A DNA stretch of 64,000 nucleotides from Chloracidobacterium sp. Its GTDB lineage: Bacteria > Acidobacteriota > Blastocatellia > Pyrinomonadales > Pyrinomonadaceae. The stretch spans positions 1,424,501 to 1,488,500 of the forward strand of contig JADJWP010000002.1 in NCBI GenBank assembly GCA_016716305.1, read 5' to 3'. Below are positions 26,366 to 34,905 of this stretch, in pieces. Under the pieces are notes generated by a model that made no database searches, was not told where the DNA came from, and worked only from the letters and a program-made list of their open reading frames with translations. Position numbers and translations under genes: made by a program. Position 1 is the first letter of the stretch. Every line of letters begins with the position of its first letter.

Positions 26366-27265
26366 ATGTTCTTATTTGCTGAAGGCGGTCATCATACTCC
26401 GCTGATCGTTGAGTTTATAAACCATTATCTGGGCGAACCGGTCCACAATTTTCAGATGGCTTACACAAAGCCGATCTGGGACAAGATATTTTCGAATTTC
26501 GGCACCGACGCCGAGACCGTTTTCGGCTCGCCCTACACCGTCGAAAATGCGATTCCTTGGTACACGATAATGTTTGTGATCGCCTGTGTTCTGTCGGTGA
26601 TCCTTATCGGCATATTTAAGGGCAAGCTTTCTGAGGACGACCCGAAAGCCGGACAAATGACGCTCGAAGCGGGATTCCTCGCAGTAAAGGATCTGATCGT
26701 CAGCGTTGTCGGCGAACATGGATTCAAGTACTTCCCGGTCGTTGCCTCGTTTGCGGTGCTGGTCCTGATATCGAACCTGATGGGGACGTTCCCGATGTTT
26801 ATGTCGCCGACCGCTTCGGTCAATGTGACGTTCGCTCTCGGTATCTCGTCATTTGTTTATTACAACTACCTCGGCATCAGTGAAAACGGCTTTTTGAATC
26901 ACATCAAACATTTCGCCGGACCGAAATTGCCGCTTTTGATGGCCCTTTTCATTACGCCGCTGATCTTCTCGATCGAGCTTATCAGCAACATGATCCGGCC
27001 GATCACGCTGGGCGTTCGCCTATTCGCGAACATGTTTGCGGACGAACAGATCTACTTGCAGATCACTAATCTGTTCCCGCCTTTCACACAAATATTGCTG
27101 CCCGCCTTTCTGTTGATAATGGCGGTATTCGTTTCGTTCGTTCAGACGCTCGTATTCACATTGCTTTCGATGATCTATATAAGCGAAGTGACCCATGCGC
27201 CGCACGACGAACACCACGATGAGGATGCAGCCGGTCATGGAGAACCGGCCGCGGCTCATGCTTAG
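26366..27265 (+). CDS. atpB: ATP synthase F0 subunit a
   Basis: Forms the proton half-channels next to the c-ring. The essential arginine is R218 in PITLGVRLFANMFADEQ, and the protein has at least five TM helices. The 299 residues include an extended N-terminus before the first TM and a His-rich tail (APHDEHHDEDAAGHG), which may bind metal. It is followed, after a 234-bp gap that is long for this operon, by atpE. Confidence 0.95.
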   Translation: MFLFAEGGHHTPLIVEFINHYLGEPVHNFQMAYTKPIWDKIFSNFGTDAETVFGSPYTVENAIPWYTIMFVIACVLSVILIGIFKGKLSEDDPKAGQMTLEAGFLAVKDLIVSVVGEHGFKYFPVVASFAVLVLISNLMGTFPMFMSPTASVNVTFALGISSFVYYNYLGISENGFLNHIKHFAGPKLPLLMALFITPLIFSIELISNMIRPITLGVRLFANMFADEQIYLQITNLFPPFTQILLPAFLLIMAVFVSFVQTLVFTLLSMIYISEVTHAPHDEHHDEDAAGHGEPAAAHA

Positions 27266-27499
27266 GCTTTTGCTCTCTGGGCCACGGCCGAGAGGGCAAG
27301 AATGTTGACCCAACAGGCTTTGGACGTTCTTTGACTCGTGTTTTATAGCAGATATGCCCGCACGCAACAGGAGCCTTGACTCCAACGAGAGTAGAAATCA
27401 AGGCATACCGGAAGCGAGGCGAAATAATAACCGCAGTCGGGTTTCGAATTGTCCGGACCTGTTGGTCTTCGAATAAATAAAACTGGAGACTATCAAAAA

Positions 27500-27814
27500 A
27501 TGAATAAGATCAAATATGTTGTTTTCTCGACGCTTGCAATGGCGCTGATGGCATTGCCGGCAATGGCACAGGGAGCAGCGGACAATGATTCGACGGTCGC
27601 ATCGTCGAAGGCGCTTGCCGCAGGCCTGGGTTTCGGTATCGCTGCGGGCTTGGCCGCTATCGGTCAGGGGCTTGTCGGTTCGCGTGCCGCTGAAGGTGCT
27701 GCCCGCAATCCCGGAGCAGCAAGCACCGTCCAGACGATCATGATCATCGCCCTCGCGCTGATCGAATCGCTGGTACTTTTCGCGTTGGTTATCGTTTTCG
27801 CGGTACTTCGCTAA
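27500..27814 (+). CDS. atpE: ATP synthase F0 subunit c
   Basis: The c-ring monomer, 104 residues. Residues 1-24 (MALMALPAMAQ) look like a cleavable signal peptide, which some c subunits carry. The hairpin has GLGFGIAAGLAAIGQG (Q56) and the polar loop ARNPGA. In helix 2, ion-binding E89 is followed by S90 (LIESLVLF). Start at 27500, with GGAG 12 bases upstream. b, delta and all F1 genes are absent here, so the ATP synthase is split between loci. Confidence 0.95.
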   Translation: MNKIKYVVFSTLAMALMALPAMAQGAADNDSTVASSKALAAGLGFGIAAGLAAIGQGLVGSRAAEGAARNPGAASTVQTIMIIALALIESLVLFALVIVFAVLR

Positions 27815-27831
27815 TCTGACAGCACAAATTA

Positions 27832-27880
27832 GGACGCGGGCCGGGTTTTCAAACTCCGGTTCCGCGTTCTCGCTTTTAAG
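27832..27880 (+). terminator. Terminator-like hairpin after atpE
   Basis: GGACGCGG (27832-27839) pairs with CCGCGTTC (27862-27869), one G-T pair included. An inner CCGG/CCGG stem (27841-27844, 27856-27859) sits inside it. TCGCTTTT follows. It separates the F0 genes from the kinase-like gene. Confidence 0.6.
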
Positions 27881-27955
27881 GCGTTTTTGCAAAAATTGCG
27901 TTCTGCTTTCGTCTAAGTTTGCAACCTCCGCACTATTTTGACGTTCTAAACACTA

Positions 27956-29437
27956 ATGACCGAGGATCTTTTAGGAAAAAAGATTGCCGACAAATATCGT
28001 ATCGACGCTTTGATAAAGCGCGGAGCGAATGGCGACCTTTACCAGGCAACTCACCTTTTGATGGACAAACCCGTGGCGATCAAGGTGCTTGCGCTCAGGC
28101 CCCCGAATGACAAAGAACCCGCCGTACGGTTCTTTGACGAAGCCAGGGCAGCGGCAAAGATATCTCATCGGAACATTCTCGGATTCAGCGATTTTGGAAC
28201 CGATGGGCAGGGTTACGCCTATGCGGTTTGCGATGGGCTGGTAACTGAAACGCTGAAATCGATGATCTTAAGGAGCGGACAAACGCAGCCGGAAGATGTG
28301 GTCTTGATCGGCCGACAGATCGCTGCCGGACTAGGAGCGATCCATGCCGTAGGGTCGATCCATGGGAATCTTACTGCTGAAAGTGTTTTGATAACCGAAA
28401 AAGCCGACGGCGATGTTGAAGCAAAGGTGACCGATATCGGAACGCCGAACGCGATCGCTCGCACCGGTGATGTGCTTGATTCGACCGCTGCCGATTTTGC
28501 CTATCTTGCTCCGGAACAATGCGCCGGAGGGGACATGCCCGATGCGCGCGGCGATATCTACGCTTTGGGCGTGATCCTTTACGAAATGCTGACCGGGGTG
28601 GTGCCATTTACGGGTGTGAAACCGACCGATGTGATGTTGAAGCACATCGAAGAACCGCCGTCGCCGATGATGGCATTTCGGGGCGATCTGCCGCCGGGAA
28701 TTGAAACGGTCGTACTGAAGGCGATGTCGAAGTCGCCCGAAATGCGTCAACAGACGGCGGGCGAATTGGCTGATGACCTCGCAAGATCGCTCCAAGGCTC
28801 GGCCTCAGCGGCGAGCGGCGCAGCGGCAGACTCAAAGGGCGGTGACTTTTGGAAGACCGCAGCCATGGTCGTCGTCGGCACGGCTTTGCTCGCAAGTGCG
28901 TTGATCTACGCGACGTCGGTAAGACAAACCGATCCGACCGCCGCACTGCAGCCTGACGTGAACAGCCTGCCTGTTCAACCGATTAATCCGGCGACCGGTG
29001 TCGAAGAACAAGCCCTTGCCGCGATGCCCGGCACTATGTCTGATTCGTTGGGCAATTCGAGCATGCCGGTGCCGCCGGACACGATACCGGGCGGCGATAA
29101 TTACAATCCCTGGGGCACCGGGATGCCGCCGCCGGGAGCACCGCAATATACGCCGCCGACCGGACAGGTCTACACTATCGACCCTAATAGCCCGAGTCAG
29201 TTCATGCCGCCCGAAGGAGGCGTGGTCCTCGTTCCGGTACCGGCGAACACTGCGGCAAACGTGCGGCCGACCCCGTCTCCGCGCGCCGATACACCGACAA
29301 ACAGCAATACGGCAACTCCGGCAGCGACCCCGACCCCAAGGACGTCACCGACACCGGTTCGTACACCTGCGCCGACCCGCAGCCCGGCCGTATCACCGGC
29401 CGGAAATCGTCCGGATCCGAACGGCACGGAGAGTTAG
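27956..29437 (+). CDS. Membrane-anchored serine/threonine pseudokinase
   Basis: 493 residues: a Hanks-type kinase fold at 14-275, a TM helix at about 301-320 and a 170-residue Pro/Thr-rich outer tail. K43 (AIKVL), E62 and D160 (DIG in place of DFG) are kept, as is APEQ. The catalytic loop HRDLKPxN reads HGNLTAES, so the catalytic Asp is Asn138, the Lys is Thr140 and the Asn is Ser143. The Gly-rich loop lacks its first Gly (IKRGANGDLY). It may bind nucleotide but should not transfer phosphate by the normal mechanism. It probably acts as a signalling scaffold. Confidence 0.88.
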   Translation: MTEDLLGKKIADKYRIDALIKRGANGDLYQATHLLMDKPVAIKVLALRPPNDKEPAVRFFDEARAAAKISHRNILGFSDFGTDGQGYAYAVCDGLVTETLKSMILRSGQTQPEDVVLIGRQIAAGLGAIHAVGSIHGNLTAESVLITEKADGDVEAKVTDIGTPNAIARTGDVLDSTAADFAYLAPEQCAGGDMPDARGDIYALGVILYEMLTGVVPFTGVKPTDVMLKHIEEPPSPMMAFRGDLPPGIETVVLKAMSKSPEMRQQTAGELADDLARSLQGSASAASGAAADSKGGDFWKTAAMVVVGTALLASALIYATSVRQTDPTAALQPDVNSLPVQPINPATGVEEQALAAMPGTMSDSLGNSSMPVPPDTIPGGDNYNPWGTGMPPPGAPQYTPPTGQVYTIDPNSPSQFMPPEGGVVLVPVPANTAANVRPTPSPRADTPTNSNTATPAATPTPRTSPTPVRTPAPTRSPAVSPAGNRPDPNGTES

Positions 29438-29471
29438 TCTCTAAGCCGGCTCACGCAAAAATAACCTCATA

Positions 29472-30425
29472 TCATCTCGGGACTTCGACAGATCGAAGAA
29501 TGTCGCTGACAACGGCGTCGGTCGTCGCCCCCTCGAGTTCGGCTTCGGCTCGCAACGCCAAACGATGCCTCAGCACTGGAGCCGCGATATCGCGGACATC
29601 GTCCGGCGTCGGAAATTCGCGGCCGCGGATCGCAGCAAGAGCCTTCGAACATAACAATAGGGCGATCGAGGCTCGCGGACTCGCGCCGTAGAGTATCGTA
29701 GGATGGCTGCGCGATCTTCTGACGATCTCGACGATATACTTCTGAACACCGGGTTCCATTCGCATGTTCCTGACCTCGTGCCGGCAATGCGAGATCGCGG
29801 CGGCATCGGGAAGCTGCTGGATGTCGAGACGGTCGAGATGGTGCGAATTGAAGCCCGCGTCCCATCTGGCGACGACCTCCTGTTCGTCGGCCAGATCCGG
29901 ATAATCGATCAATATCTTCAGCAGAAAGCGGTCGAGCTGAGCTTCAGGCAGCGGATATGTGCCTTCGTATTCGATCGGATTCTCGGTGGCGAGTACCGTG
30001 AACATCGGCGACAATGGGTACCTCTCGCCGTCGATCGTTGTCTGACGTTCTTCCATTGCTTCGAGCAGCGCGGCCTGGGTCTTCGGCGGTGTCCGGTTGA
30101 TCTCGTCAGCCAGCAGGATATCGGTGAAGATAGGGCCGTGGCGCAGAGTGAACTCGGACGACTGCATATTGAACACATTCGTGCCGGTTATGTCCGAAGG
30201 CATCAGGTCGGGCGTGAACTGGATGCGCGAAAATCTCGCACCGATGATCTCGGAAAGTGTCTTGACCATCAAGGTCTTTGCCGTCCCCGGAACGCCTTCG
30301 AGCAATGCATGCCCTTCGGCGAGAATTGCGACGAGGACCTGTTCGATCACGTCGTCCTGTCCGACGATGGTCTTTCGCAATTCGTTCAAAATATGTGCGA
30401 TCGTTGTAGGTGTATAAGTAAGCAT
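29472..30425 (-). CDS. MoxR family AAA+ ATPase
   Basis: 317 residues. Walker A is GVPGTAKT, Walker B is ILLADEINRTPPKTQ, and sensor/arginine-finger region LATENPIEYEGTYPLPEAQLDRF follows; these are the typical MoxR layout. MoxR proteins act as chaperones that insert cofactors or assemble complexes, usually with a DUF58 or VWA partner. It is the last gene of a tight leftward operon with TauE-like, DUF4350, DUF4129 and a membrane protein; its start abuts the stop of TauE. No DUF58 gene is present. Confidence 0.93.
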   Translation of the reverse strand: MLTYTPTTIAHILNELRKTIVGQDDVIEQVLVAILAEGHALLEGVPGTAKTLMVKTLSEIIGARFSRIQFTPDLMPSDITGTNVFNMQSSEFTLRHGPIFTDILLADEINRTPPKTQAALLEAMEERQTTIDGERYPLSPMFTVLATENPIEYEGTYPLPEAQLDRFLLKILIDYPDLADEQEVVARWDAGFNSHHLDRLDIQQLPDAAAISHCRHEVRNMRMEPGVQKYIVEIVRRSRSHPTILYGASPRASIALLLCSKALAAIRGREFPTPDDVRDIAAPVLRHRLALRAEAELEGATTDAVVSDILRSVEVPR

Positions 30426-31196
30426 TTACGTTCTGATCAGATCAAATATCAATTTCGCTGCAAGCAATAATACTGTTATCAAAAAGATACGCCGCAGCAG
30501 CGTTTCGTTCATTTTAGCCACGAAATGCGCTCCCGCATAGGCACCGATGAACATCGTCACGGCCAGAACAGCCCCGAGTCGATAATCCACCAGGCCTTGC
30601 CACATGAAGACGAGGGTCGCAATTGCCGACGAGAAGACATTCACGAGTTTGGTTGCGGCGATCGCACCGCCGTAGGTCATACCGAAAAACGCGACAAATG
30701 AAGCCGTCAGGACGGTAACGTATCCGCCGCTGTAAAGTCCGCCGTAGATCGCAAGAAGAAATGTCGCCGCGACCCCGGCAACAGTCAGGCCCCACTTGTC
30801 TACTCGACCGGGCTCGGAACCGTCGGATCCGCCTTTATCGCGTTGGAACAATGTGAACAGCACGACCGCGATCATCGCCATCGAAACGATCAGTTTGATG
30901 CCTTGATCAGTGAGCCGCCCTACGAGCAACGCCCCGATCGCCGAGCCGATGATCGTCAGTACGATCAATGGCGACAGCCGCTTTGCCTCGATCTGTCCGT
31001 TTCGAAAGAACGGTATCGTCGCGCCGATAGCCATAAATGTCAGACCAAACATGTTGGTCGCGATGGCCACCTTTTCGTCGATGCCGAACTGAAACATTAT
31101 CGGGACCGTAATGAGCGAGTTGCTTCCCGTCACGACACCGACCGCACTCGTTAGAAAGAACAAGATCACGAGCACAGCAAGAATGTAAATGGTCAT
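30426..31196 (-). CDS. TauE/SafE family sulfite/anion exporter-like membrane protein
   Basis: 256 residues and about eight hydrophobic helices in two related halves. The first repeat begins LTSAVGVVTGSNSLITVPIM and the second KWGLTVAGVAATFLLAIYGGLYSGGYVTVLTASF, as in TauE/SafE permeases. These export sulfite or sulfonates, or import organic anions. Start at the ATG 31196, four bases past the DUF4350 stop; an upstream in-frame start would overlap that gene. Presence inside a MoxR operon is unusual. Confidence 0.85.
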   Translation of the reverse strand: MTIYILAVLVILFFLTSAVGVVTGSNSLITVPIMFQFGIDEKVAIATNMFGLTFMAIGATIPFFRNGQIEAKRLSPLIVLTIIGSAIGALLVGRLTDQGIKLIVSMAMIAVVLFTLFQRDKGGSDGSEPGRVDKWGLTVAGVAATFLLAIYGGLYSGGYVTVLTASFVAFFGMTYGGAIAATKLVNVFSSAIATLVFMWQGLVDYRLGAVLAVTMFIGAYAGAHFVAKMNETLLRRIFLITVLLLAAKLIFDLIRT

Positions 31197-31200
31197 CGTC

Positions 31201-32613
31201 TCAGATCCTCGTCTTGCTTTGCCGTCCAAGTCGGAGCTGACCTTCGATCTCGCGCAATCGGGTGGTCAGCGAGAGCATTTCGCGCTTTCCCGTCGGCTCG
31301 CCGTGTATGATATTTTCACATCTCTCGATCAATTCTTCGATCTTACGCACGTCTGATCCTGTCCGGTCGGCAATTAGCAATGCCAACTCGCTCCGCGGTG
31401 TGGTCATCTGATCGACGCCAAGAAGTTTCGCCGCCCGCCGACGGAAGTCTGTAAAGATGTTCTCCATCGCCAGATCGTAAGCGTTCGTTCGCTGCTGCAA
31501 TTCGGCCATCGCTCCGACGTATTCGAGCTTTGAGAGCCGGTCGGGCTCGGGTTCGGGAACGGGACGAGCGAACCGGCGGCTGCGCGAAAACATCACAAAT
31601 GCAACGACCGCAATGATCTGCAAGATCATCGCGGTCACCGGCGTACCTTCAAAATACTCAAGGATCCGGTTATTGCCGGCCCCAAATCCATGATGGTATT
31701 CGTCAAACACGATCAGCCCGTCGCCCGCGATGTTCAACGCGAACTGGGCATTGTCGGCCATCGCTATGCCGCCATTGGCTACGATAAACGGGTCGGCGAC
31801 GAAGACTATCTGGCCCGAACCATAAGGAACATCAACGACCAGGTTTCGATCGGCCGATGCTACATGGACGACCGGAGCCTCGAACCATGGAGTTGAACTT
31901 TCAGGTTCGATCGCACTGGTGTTCACCTGCGGTTCCGGTGTGCTTTGCGATTCCGCGTTCGGGTCGTCATTTTGCGTGGCAACCCCCGTTCCCTGTTCAT
32001 ACTCGTCGTCTGATTCGGTCGCAAAGATCTCATCGTTATCAAACCGTTCGATATCAACGGCGGAGGCAAATCGCGATGGCTGGACCGCGTTGACTCCGGC
32101 GGTAAACACGGTCGTCTGTATCGGCCTGATCGCCGGCGTCTTGGCGGTCATCTGAACCTGATCGGCCGGATCGACGGTCATCAATTCGATGTCGGTCCTC
32201 GGTGCGATCTTGATATTCCATTCAGTGGATGATCTGACAAGTTCCCCAGCAGGTTCGCGATCGATGATAACGAGCCTGCCGCCGGATTCTACCCAACTCA
32301 ATAGGTCCGTCCGTTCATCCTCGGTAAAAGGTCGCCTGAAAGGACCAATGAGCACGAAGGTCTTTGGTGCTTCGCGCATCTCGGTCCGGAGTGTCGCCGG
32401 AGGCTGCTGCCATCGCTGGACGCTGCGGCCGGTCTCGGCAAGCAGCGTGAAGTAGGCCTGCGTTCCGGTCGAACCGGAATTAAAGCTCGACCGATTAGGC
32501 ATGAATTCATTGTCTGGTTCCTTCACCTTCTGCACGTAGGTTGCGGCGTTGAGCCCGATCATAAGAGCGATCAGGAGCACCAGTGAACCAAAGATGAGTA
32601 AGCGCTGTTTCAT
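31201..32613 (-). CDS. DUF4350 domain membrane protein
   Basis: 470 residues. An N-terminal TM (LLIFGSLVLLIALMIGLNAATYV) is followed by a GATase-like periplasmic region with MPNRSSFNSGSTGTQAYFTLL, SGGRLVIIDRE and VFDEYHHGFG, all typical of DUF4350. An acidic insert (residues about 190-245) follows the first part. A second TM (TAMILQIIAVVAFVMF) and a cytoplasmic helical tail end it. DUF4350 genes travel with DUF4129 and MoxR, as here. Confidence 0.85.
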   Translation of the reverse strand: MKQRLLIFGSLVLLIALMIGLNAATYVQKVKEPDNEFMPNRSSFNSGSTGTQAYFTLLAETGRSVQRWQQPPATLRTEMREAPKTFVLIGPFRRPFTEDERTDLLSWVESGGRLVIIDREPAGELVRSSTEWNIKIAPRTDIELMTVDPADQVQMTAKTPAIRPIQTTVFTAGVNAVQPSRFASAVDIERFDNDEIFATESDDEYEQGTGVATQNDDPNAESQSTPEPQVNTSAIEPESSTPWFEAPVVHVASADRNLVVDVPYGSGQIVFVADPFIVANGGIAMADNAQFALNIAGDGLIVFDEYHHGFGAGNNRILEYFEGTPVTAMILQIIAVVAFVMFSRSRRFARPVPEPEPDRLSKLEYVGAMAELQQRTNAYDLAMENIFTDFRRRAAKLLGVDQMTTPRSELALLIADRTGSDVRKIEELIERCENIIHGEPTGKREMLSLTTRLREIEGQLRLGRQSKTRI

Positions 32614-32628
32614 GCCGAGACGCCGGAA

Positions 32629-33675
32629 CTATTTGCGGCCAAGAGCCTCCTTGTATCGGGCCCGAAAGCTTGCCCAAGCCGATTCATCCGAAGGCATCGG
32701 GCCGTACCATCGGCTTTCGAATACATCGGTGAGGCCAGTGACGCTCTGATAGATCTCGCCGCGTTTTCTGAGGTCGCGAAGATAGTCGCGGTTCGTCTTA
32801 TGCGGTGCAAGGCCGATCAGCTTTCGATCATCGAGTTCGCAAAGTAGAGCGATGTATCCTTTTCTGATCGCTCCGCGAAGGTCTCCGTCACGTGCCATTC
32901 GTTCAGCTTCGGCGAAGAGTTGCTCGGCTGATTTGTCGATTGCTACCTTTTCGCCGAGAACGATGCGTTCCGCTTTTTCATCGGTCCGACGTCTTTTGAG
33001 CGCCGGAAATAGCATCGGAGCAAAACGAAAAACAGCAAACCCGATCAAAAGCACGGTGACGACGATGATCACGACCTGAAGCCAGTATGCGAGCCCCGGA
33101 AGTCCGGTCTTGCTTGCCGGCTCGCCCGATGGGCGCGGCAGCAGTCCTTCAAGCCACTCGAGAAACTCGGTCAACCAACGCCCGAAACGGCTTTGCTCTT
33201 CTTCGGCCGGTTTTCGAAACTCTTCTCGCTTTAGTATCTCTGCCAATTTCTGTTTTGCTTCGTCCTTAGAGACGGATGACCGAGGTGCGCTTTCCAGTTC
33301 GGCTATTTTTGACGAGATCGACGAAAGGCGTTCTTCGATGCCGGAAAGGATGTTTGCCTGCTTGGCAGGGTCTTCGCTAACAACGTATTGATCGAGAAAC
33401 GTATGAAGCCAATGATTTGAGACCTCGACCGGGCCATCGCCTGACTCGACGCGGTAGACCACCGGCAGTGTCCGCCGGATCTGTACAACGCGCCCGGCAT
33501 CGAACGTCACGACCGCGCCCTCACGAATTCCCTTGCGAAGATCCGTGCTCATTTCGATCGTTAAACGACGGGCGGAATCGACGGCGTTACGGTATTCAGC
33601 CAAATTCGCTCCGCTCGCCGGCATGGCGGCGAACAGAGTAAATACGGCGATGGCCGTCAGGTTGCAGATCCGCAT
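32629..33675 (-). CDS. DUF4129 domain protein
   Basis: 348 residues: a signal peptide (LTAIAVFTLFAAMPASGA) and a periplasmic helical region with a charged coiled coil (residues 100-160). One TM (LQVVIIVVTVLLIGFAVFRF) follows, then a C-terminal DUF4129 segment ALLCELDDRKLIGLAPHKTNRDYLRDLRKRGE to WYGPMPSDE. In other genomes this domain is fused to or sits beside transglutaminase-like proteins and MoxR. It lies 15 bp upstream of the DUF4350 gene in the same operon. Confidence 0.85.
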   Translation of the reverse strand: MRICNLTAIAVFTLFAAMPASGANLAEYRNAVDSARRLTIEMSTDLRKGIREGAVVTFDAGRVVQIRRTLPVVYRVESGDGPVEVSNHWLHTFLDQYVVSEDPAKQANILSGIEERLSSISSKIAELESAPRSSVSKDEAKQKLAEILKREEFRKPAEEEQSRFGRWLTEFLEWLEGLLPRPSGEPASKTGLPGLAYWLQVVIIVVTVLLIGFAVFRFAPMLFPALKRRRTDEKAERIVLGEKVAIDKSAEQLFAEAERMARDGDLRGAIRKGYIALLCELDDRKLIGLAPHKTNRDYLRDLRKRGEIYQSVTGLTDVFESRWYGPMPSDESAWASFRARYKEALGRK

Positions 33676-33676
33676 C

Positions 33677-34783
33677 TTATTTCAATCCGAGGGTCGTGAA
33701 CGAACTTGATTCTGACGATCCGTTGGCCGGTATTGCCGCATCTTCGCGTGCACCGAGTGCCGGCTGAAGCGGATTGTAATACGATTGCGGAACCGAGGGT
33801 ATCTCGCCAAGGCGGCGTGCGGCCATCAGCTCGATATCATAGCCTTCGTGACGGACGCGCTCGTCAACGTAAAGCAGGCAGAGCCCGACCATCCAGACCG
33901 GCGAGAGCAGAATAATGCTTACCTGCCAACCCATCTGCGACGCGATCTCGTACCAAGCCGGAGCCGACTGCCCGCCAAATGCGAAAAGCTCGACGCCCTC
34001 GGCCCATGCGTACCACCCGAGCGGTACATAGATCAAGGCAAGCGCCGAATAGGTTGCGGTTAGCGTGAACGCGAACAACGCCGCAAATCGCTTGACGTTG
34101 CCGCTCGCGAGCGAGATGCTGCGGCCGATCGCTGCAATAACGCCCTGCCCCTCAACAAGCATCACCTGCGGCACGTATGCGAAGCGCGAAGCCGCAAGGC
34201 AAAAGAGCCAATAGACACCGCCGACGGTCACGAGTCCGACGGCAAGTGACAAAAAGAAAGCAAGGAACGGAACGGCTTCGAGCCCGACCGCGATCAATGC
34301 GATCAGGATGGCGCCGATACCGAGACCGAAGTAGAAGATCATCAGTCCGACGATCCCTATTATCAGCGTAAGCAATACAGATGCGGCGATCAGCCCGGCG
34401 ACCCGATCCCAGACATTAAGATACGTGTCCTTGAAGCTGATCGGTTCGCCGAAGAGCAGGTGTCTTACAAAGTTGCGCGACGCCCCGCCCATTACCGAGA
34501 GTGTCGCGACCGTCTCGGTAAACCAGATCACCGACGAACCGAGTGCTGAGAACAGTACGTAAACGGTCGATTCGAGCGGATCGTAGCTTCCGGTAAAGAA
34601 AAGCCATCGCGACAAGAATAGCCAACCGACGGAAAGCAAGGTGCCGACAAGCACCGGCGGAGCCGCTACGAAGATGAACGTGAGAAAGTTCTGACGATAA
34701 AATCTGACCGCACGGTCGATGAGGTCACCTGCTCCGAGCGGGACGATCGACATCATTGAGTGGTCTGGGGCAGAAGAGGCCAT
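33677..34783 (-). CDS. Polytopic membrane protein, first gene of the MoxR operon
   Basis: 368 residues with six or more TM helices (for example FIFVAAPPVLVGTLLSVGWLFL, LIAASVLLTLIIGIVGLMIFYFGLGIG, SLAVGLVTVGGVYWLFCLAAS). It resembles the membrane domain of glycerophosphodiesterase-type proteins and has the VEGQGVIAAIGRSISLASGN motif seen in such DUFs. The start is uncertain: internal Mets at residues 10 and 11 are alternatives, and no strong ribosome site precedes 34783. Overlap with the next gene is nil (one-base gap). Confidence 0.75.
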   Translation of the reverse strand: MASSAPDHSMMSIVPLGAGDLIDRAVRFYRQNFLTFIFVAAPPVLVGTLLSVGWLFLSRWLFFTGSYDPLESTVYVLFSALGSSVIWFTETVATLSVMGGASRNFVRHLLFGEPISFKDTYLNVWDRVAGLIAASVLLTLIIGIVGLMIFYFGLGIGAILIALIAVGLEAVPFLAFFLSLAVGLVTVGGVYWLFCLAASRFAYVPQVMLVEGQGVIAAIGRSISLASGNVKRFAALFAFTLTATYSALALIYVPLGWYAWAEGVELFAFGGQSAPAWYEIASQMGWQVSIILLSPVWMVGLCLLYVDERVRHEGYDIELMAARRLGEIPSVPQSYYNPLQPALGAREDAAIPANGSSESSSFTTLGLK

Positions 34784-34845
34784 TGCGTGAAAGAAATGTT
34801 GGAATTATAACGTTTTTAGCAGACTTCGACCATGCCATAAATTAC

Positions 34846-34878
34846 AAAAAAGCCTGCCGATCGCGATGACCGGCAGGC
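34846..34878 (-). terminator. Rho-independent terminator of the first TonB receptor
   Basis: On the minus strand GCCTGCCG (34878-34871) pairs with CGGCAGGC (34859-34852) and is followed by TTTTTTG. It lies 28 bases after the receptor stop codon. Confidence 0.9.
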
Positions 34879-34905
34879 AAGTGTTTTCACTTAAGATAGG
34901 TCAAA

